A stretch of 64,000 bases of DNA from an uncultured Alistipes sp. GTDB taxonomy: Bacteria; Bacteroidota; Bacteroidia; Bacteroidales; Rikenellaceae. How positions within the stretch are numbered: position 1 is the first letter of the stretch; each line of letters begins with the position of its first letter. A program made the translations under genes and the position numbers. Shown here one piece after another: positions 60,279-64,000 of the stretch. Below the pieces are notes generated by a model that was not told the DNA's origin, did not search any database, and worked only from the letters and a program-made list of their open reading frames with translations. The stretch lies in the NCBI GenBank assembly GCA_900550925.1, contig URTU01000003.1, positions 1 through 64,000 of the forward strand, written 5' to 3'.

Positions 60279-60682
60279 ATGAACAAACTGGTAGTTTATT
60301 CTACTTTGGCTGTTGCCATGATGGCCGGAGCAGGTTGTCTTGTGCCTGTCCATTCACAAGACAGGGCTGTGCAGACTATGACCCTATCCGCACTTTACAA
60401 TCTTGCCGACCAGCAGAGTCAGCGAGTAAAGGTCAGCGAAGTGGCTCTGCAGGCAGCCGATCAAGGTGTGGCAGCAGCCAAAGCGGCCTTGCTGCCGAGT
60501 TGCAGGGTTACGTCAAGGGATTCGATACGCATAGTATGTGCATATATTGGTCGTCGACCGAGGATGAGAGAAGCTGGTATACTGATTATGCGTATGACAT
60601 GCCTTTCAGCGAGCCTATTTATACGACGAGTTTGAAACGCATGAACTATTATGCGTTCACCCGTCCTGTCATCGTCTTCTGA
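60279..60682 (+). pseudogene. TolC-family 5' remnant fused to an unrelated gene 3' end
   Basis: From the ATG at 60279 the frame encodes a signal peptide, then ALYNLADQQSQRVKVSEVAL and AADQGVAAAKAALLPS. This is the N-terminus of a TolC-type outer-membrane efflux protein. Homology ends near 60500. A different frame then reads YWSSTEDERSWYTDYAYD to the stop at 60680-60682, with the terminal TRPVIVF of a FISUMP/DUF1566-like protein. A terminator follows 36 nt later and fits this second gene's end. The remains look like a deletion or recombination join of two genes. Neither could be functional. Confidence 0.65.
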
Positions 60683-60718
60683 TCCGGCAGCCGCAGCAGG
60701 ACATATCCCCGCATGACG

Positions 60719-60756
60719 AACGGCGGCAGAGCACGCTCTGCCGCCGTTTTCTTTTG
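60719..60756 (+). terminator. Terminator after the remnant
   Basis: A 14-bp perfect GC-rich stem (60719-60732 with 60735-60748) is followed by TTCTTTT. Confidence 0.85.
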
Positions 60757-60869
60757 GCCTCCCCGGCGCCCTGACCTCCTTTTTATACTCCCTTTCCGAT
60801 GCCCCGACCGCGCCCATGCTTGCCGCTGCTATCCATACAGTATCACTGAAGTTAATATAAAACTGGAGT

Positions 60870-61424
60870 TTATCTGTGGATGGTGCTTTTGTGAGAATTA
60901 CGGACAACCTGTGCGGCATGTAGCAGACACCTTCTTCGATACGCTTCTTCCTCCTCATCCGGTCTGCGGCCGTCCCAGCGAAGGTCTGAGTCGGAGTTAC
61001 CTCCGCCTCCGGATGAAACAGCGACAGGTTGTCCGCCAATCAAAGCATCGGCGATAGAGAAGATTCGTTCCCGTACAGACAGCTCCGCCAGCTGGTCGAT
61101 AAACTCCTGCATCAGTGCAGCCTGGCACCCGTTGAGATCCGTAAGCCGCACATTCTCCAGCTGCAGTCGTTTAAGCTCCTGATAATCCACCAGTGCATTT
61201 CGCTGCACAGCCTGCACCTGCTGCTTGGCGTCCTTCCGATACAACGCTTCAATCTGGCAGACAATCTTCACGAATCGGCTGGCGATAGACCGGTTCTGCT
61301 CGTCGAGCCATTTATCCACCCCGAACATCAGAGGCTTGGCAGTAATTCTCGGCGGTTCGAAGTCTATCTGATAGTTGCGGAACGGTTGTGCAATCCGTCC
61401 AACACGCTCCATGTCCCGTGTCAT
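60870..61424 (-). CDS. Unidentified protein, helical, possibly element-derived
   Basis: The frame stays open from 61484 to 60870. A start at 61424 (MTRDMERVGRIAQPF) gives 184 residues; upstream codons read Gly/Ser/Arg-rich and are less protein-like. The middle is alpha-helical and charged (VDKWLDEQNRSIASRFVKIVCQIEALYRK, YQELKRLQLENVRLTDLN). A glycine run (SSGGGGNSDS) precedes a C-terminal RRPDEEEEAYRRRCLLHAAQ. I do not recognise the family. The location next to a gene remnant and repeat-bearing spacer makes a decayed mobile-element gene possible, but no transposase or relaxase motif is visible. Confidence 0.4.
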   Translation of the reverse strand: MTRDMERVGRIAQPFRNYQIDFEPPRITAKPLMFGVDKWLDEQNRSIASRFVKIVCQIEALYRKDAKQQVQAVQRNALVDYQELKRLQLENVRLTDLNGCQAALMQEFIDQLAELSVRERIFSIADALIGGQPVAVSSGGGGNSDSDLRWDGRRPDEEEEAYRRRCLLHAAQVVRNSHKSTIHR

Positions 61425-61613
61425 TCGTCCAGTTCCTGCTCCCGGCTTTGAGCGGGCACCGACCCAACTCTGCGAGCCTGTCAAGAATATTCCCGAGGGA
61501 AACTAAAACTGATATATTTCAGACAAACAAATCCCGATTTTTCCTCCGAAAAACGTATTTTGTCCAAATAAATCGCGCCATCTGAGGCGGTCAAACGCCA
61601 TTGTCCAAACAAA

Positions 61614-61652
61614 TTAAATCCCCGCCAATCTTATTGATTGACAGGGATTTAA
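61614..61652 (-). terminator. Probable terminator after the DUF2795 gene
   Basis: TTAAATCCC (61614-61622) pairs with GGGATTTAA (61644-61652), with an inner stem CCAATC/GATTG. The minus strand continues into TTTGTTT. It begins 27 nt beyond the DUF2795 stop. Confidence 0.5.
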
Positions 61653-61678
61653 TAGTTGTTTCTGTGCTTAAAATCGCA

Positions 61679-61900
61679 CTAATATTCTTCCTCGTTGAAA
61701 AAGAAATCGTCCTTCGACGGGTAATCCGGCCAAATATCCTCGATCGATTCATAAACATCTCCTTCGTCCTCTATCTCCTGAAGGTTTTCCAATACCTCCA
61801 ACGGGGCTCCAGAACGTACTGCATAATCGATCAACTCATCCTTTGTCGCCGGCCATGGCGCATCCTCCAGTTTGGAGGCAAGTTCAAGTGTCCAATACAT
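61679..61900 (-). CDS. DUF2795 small acidic protein
   Basis: The start at 61900 (MYWTLELASKLEDAPWPATKDELIDYA) gives 73 residues and is the usual N-terminus of Bacteroidetes DUF2795 proteins. The rest is acidic (EVLENLQEIEDEGDVYESIEDIWPDYP). The fold is a small helical domain related to DNA- or protein-binding modules. The function is unknown, although it is conserved across the phylum as a single-copy gene. A promoter candidate is present upstream. Confidence 0.88.
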   Translation of the reverse strand: MYWTLELASKLEDAPWPATKDELIDYAVRSGAPLEVLENLQEIEDEGDVYESIEDIWPDYPSKDDFFFNEEEY

Positions 61901-62006
61901 AATATCTCGTTTTTTTAAATCCCAAATCAATCGGCGAAGCATGAACCATCTAACTTCCAACCTGTTGCAAGTCATCAGGCATACCTTACGCCCTATTATT
62001 AAACCG

Positions 62007-62036
62007 CAAAAATATAAAAATTTTTAAATCCGCAAT
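62007..62036 (-). promoter_or_regulatory. Candidate promoter of the DUF2795 gene
   Basis: -7 TATTTTTG (62007-62014) and a -33-like ATTG (62033-62036) on the minus strand have an 18-nt spacer, one short of consensus. Confidence 0.45.
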
Positions 62037-62210
62037 ATATTTATGTATATCTCTAAAATTTTTTCATTGCCAAGTCGATTCCGTCACATTCACAGGGGGC
62101 ATCGACCGCCTTTCCAGCAACCCGAAAAAAATGCGGGCCGGCAACTGTATCACAACGTCCCGACCCGCTTTATATTGTCACTGTGGCAACAAAACCTTAA
62201 AAAATCTCAC

Positions 62211-62762
62211 TCACGGTTTCCACAATATCTCCTCGACCTTGAAATGTTCATTCAGGGCGCGGCCCAGAATGTAGAAATAATCCGACAGCCGGTTCAGATA
62301 GACCAGCGCCGAATGTGATACACCATACGCCTCGTCAGCCCGCAAAGCAGCCCGTTCGGCACGGCGGCACACGGTCCGGCAGACATGGCACTGGGATACG
62401 CACAGGTTTCCGCCCGGGATTGTAAACTTCGTGATCGGACGCACCCGTCCCGACAGTTCGTCGATACGGAGTTCGAGAGCGGCGATCGCCGCGGCATCCA
62501 ACTCCTGTACCTTGCCTTCACCGCCGCGGCCAACGGCCAACATTGCCGCAAGGGTCATCAACTGCGATCCGATACGGTCCAAGTCCGACACGTACTCTTC
62601 CGTTCCGGGCTTCTCGCGAAGCAGGTCCGTCAAAACAGCCGTGCAGGCCGACAATTCGTCGACCGTCCCGTAGGCCTCGACCCGAAGGTCGGTTTTCGGA
62701 ACCCGTTCCCCGCCGATGAGCGAGGTTGTCCCTTTGTCTCCTGTTTTAGTGTATAGCGACAT
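62211..62762 (-). CDS. ATP:cob(I)alamin adenosyltransferase (PduO-type)
   Basis: The start at 62762 gives 183 residues beginning MSLYTKTGDKGTTSLIGGERV, the ATP-binding N-terminus of PduO-type adenosyltransferases. Other signatures are RVEAYGTVDELSAC, KFTIPGGN, and the CRTVCRRAERA helix with VYLNRLSDYFYILGR near the end. It forms adenosylcobalamin, the cofactor of methylmalonyl-CoA mutase, which fits the propionate/succinate metabolism implied by other genes in the window. No cobalamin riboswitch was recognised upstream. Confidence 0.93.
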   Translation of the reverse strand: MSLYTKTGDKGTTSLIGGERVPKTDLRVEAYGTVDELSACTAVLTDLLREKPGTEEYVSDLDRIGSQLMTLAAMLAVGRGGEGKVQELDAAAIAALELRIDELSGRVRPITKFTIPGGNLCVSQCHVCRTVCRRAERAALRADEAYGVSHSALVYLNRLSDYFYILGRALNEHFKVEEILWKP

Positions 62763-62776
62763 AAATTCTTTTAGCT

Positions 62777-63310
62777 TTAAAGTACCAGATGCTGTTTGGG
62801 CAGGTACTTGTGGTTGAACAACAACAGATATCCCCGATTGTCGACACTCGTTCCCGGGTGTTCGGCGACCAGACGGCGGCACTGACGGCTGCGGGTACGT
62901 TCATCGCGCGGGGCAAGTATGCACACCGTCGTACCGCTCTGACGAGCCTTTTCGGCGACGTTCAAAATCCGTTCCAGATCGCAGTCGCGCAGCACGATAC
63001 ACATTCCCACTCCCGTCAGGTCGGGGACCGCATCGTTCTCCATGAGGCAATAGCTCCCGTAACCGCAATGTGTATACAGGTTTTGCAGTTGAATTGCCCG
63101 GCGACGGGATACATGTCTCAGGATCAGTTCGGTGTAGAGCGACGTATCTGGGCCTTCGATCCGACGGCGCATGAACACCTGGCGCACCAGCGAATATACG
63201 AATGGCGAATGGACTCCGTATCCGCGAAAATGGCGCACGTCGACAGCCCGTGCCGACCCTGCTACAACGCGATAGATACGTCTGGATATCGATGGTTTCA
63301 AGATTCTCAT
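62777..63310 (-). CDS. Methyltransferase-like protein (Bacteroidetes family)
   Basis: The first ATG is at 63310 (MRILKPSISRRIYRVV), giving 177 residues; the longer frame would need a TTG start. The N-terminal FRGYGVHSPFVYSLVRQVF is a conserved Bacteroidetes motif found at the start of class I methyltransferase-like proteins. The middle holds LQNLYTHCGYGSYCL and GTTVCILAPRDERTR in place of the usual Rossmann glycine motif, so it may be degenerate. It lies 14 nt before the adenosyltransferase gene and 31 nt after the flavoprotein gene, in one orientation. Function uncertain. Confidence 0.6.
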   Translation of the reverse strand: MRILKPSISRRIYRVVAGSARAVDVRHFRGYGVHSPFVYSLVRQVFMRRRIEGPDTSLYTELILRHVSRRRAIQLQNLYTHCGYGSYCLMENDAVPDLTGVGMCIVLRDCDLERILNVAEKARQSGTTVCILAPRDERTRSRQCRRLVAEHPGTSVDNRGYLLLFNHKYLPKQHLVL

Positions 63311-63340
63311 CCTAATCAAATTTGCAAATATTCGACTTCA

Positions 63341-64000
63341 CTATTTTTTCAGCATTCCGGCCAGCCGACCTGTCGAGAATGCTATCTGGAGGTTGTAACC
63401 GCCCGTTGCCGCATCCAGGTCGAGCACCTCGCCCGCAAAATACAACCCGCGGACAAGTTTCGACTCCATGGTGTACGGGTTTACCTGCGACACGTCGACG
63501 CCTCCGGCCGTTACGATCGCCTCGGTGAAGGGGCGGTAGTCGCTGATCGGGAAGACGTAGTGCTTGAGTACCAGCGCCAACCGGTGCAGTTCCTGTTCGG
63601 TAACTTCACCCATAGGCTTGCGGCCGGGGATGTCCAGTTCCTTGGCCAGCGCCAGGACCATCGGCCGCGGGACCAGTTTGCGCAACAGTTCGGCAAAGGG
63701 ATCAGTCGGTGCAAGCTGTTCCGTCTCACGGCCGATACGGGCCGAAACCTGTTCAGGCGTCAGGGCCGGCTTCATGTCGAGGATCAGTTTGACACGGTGT
63801 CCGTCAATCAGGGCATCCACGGCGTCGCGGCTCAGGCGCAACACAGCCGCTCCTTCGATACCGCGGTCCGAGAAGAATACCTCGCCGAACTCCTCACCGA
63901 CGGTCTGGCCGTCTACGGCCAGCTGTACCGAGACATTCCGGAGCGTCAACCCCCTCAGTTCGCGGAAATGGGCATACGAAGTTTCGAGCGGCACCAGCGA
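63341..64000 (-). CDS. HI0933/BaiN-like NAD(P)/FAD oxidoreductase, 3' part (cut by window edge)
   Basis: The frame runs from the stop at 63341 to the window edge without a start, so the N-terminal FAD-binding region lies outside. The visible 219 residues carry the C-terminal half of the family. Near the end are AIVTAGGVDVSQVNPYTMESK and LYFAGEVLDLDAATGGYNLQIAFSTGRLAGM, the second FAD contact region of HI0933-type flavoproteins. These are unassigned oxidoreductases, often called aminoacetone oxidase family. Substrate unknown. Confidence 0.88.
   Translation of the reverse strand, partial: SLVPLETSYAHFRELRGLTLRNVSVQLAVDGQTVGEEFGEVFFSDRGIEGAAVLRLSRDAVDALIDGHRVKLILDMKPALTPEQVSARIGRETEQLAPTDPFAELLRKLVPRPMVLALAKELDIPGRKPMGEVTEQELHRLALVLKHYVFPISDYRPFTEAIVTAGGVDVSQVNPYTMESKLVRGLYFAGEVLDLDAATGGYNLQIAFSTGRLAGMLKK

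Overview
The window looks like a chromosomal segment of a gut Bacteroidales bacterium, most likely Alistipes/Rikenellaceae. This rests on SusC/SusD, FimA/Mfa-type fimbriae, many DUF lipoproteins, a high GC content and many promoters with the Bacteroidetes consensus (-33 TTTG, 19-21 nt spacer, -7 TAnnTTTG). Genus and species are inference. No IS element, prophage, CRISPR array or rRNA operon was seen.

Layout. (1) 1-1.45 kb: the start of pheA (prephenate dehydratase, cut by the window edge) behind a complete Phe-type attenuator with a Phe/Tyr-rich leader peptide, then an LPS-kinase-like gene. (2) 1.6-17.1 kb: a nine-gene leftward operon (susC, susD, three DUF lipoproteins including a DUF4458-LRR protein, a BACON-LRR protein, an S8 protease, a DUF1573 protein and a lipocalin-like lipoprotein). 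It holds no glycoside hydrolase. The susC signal peptide and mature part are out of frame across an 11-G tract, which suggests phase variation. (3) 17.9-24.2 kb: tRNA-Thr(GGT), L-threonine dehydrogenase, an alpha/beta hydrolase, a Cys-rich protein, class II aldolase, class I fumarase, then a 400-bp spacer with a dif-like palindrome where GC skew appears to reverse. (4) 24.2-31.7 kb: batD-batE-recR, a DUF2975/HTH pair with a 9-G tract before the HTH start codon, and an M16 protease. (5) 32-46.8 kb: HAD phosphatase, ion channel, mscL, biotinylated carboxyltransferase, an etfBA/acyl-CoA dehydrogenase operon, purA, a TPR protein, an MFS transporter and an acyl-ACP thioesterase, with two intergenic minisatellites. 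(6) 46.9-48.1 kb: an 86-nt pure pyrimidine tract, a 54-residue rubredoxin and a 14-G tract just upstream of a fimbrial promoter. (7) 48.15-57.4 kb: a six-gene Mfa/Fim-type fimbrial operon. (8) 57.6-64 kb: two hexapeptide acetyltransferases flanking a DUF1349 protein, a tolC remnant fused to an unrelated gene end, an unidentified gene, a DUF2795 protein, a cobalamin adenosyltransferase, a methyltransferase-like protein and a partial flavoprotein cut by the right edge.

The strongest theme is switchable surface display. Homopolymeric G tracts sit inside the signal-peptide region of susC and in the promoter of the fimbrial operon. Both would be expected to turn outer-surface systems on and off by slipped-strand mispairing. 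The central region is core anaerobic metabolism (C4-dicarboxylate and electron-transfer genes).
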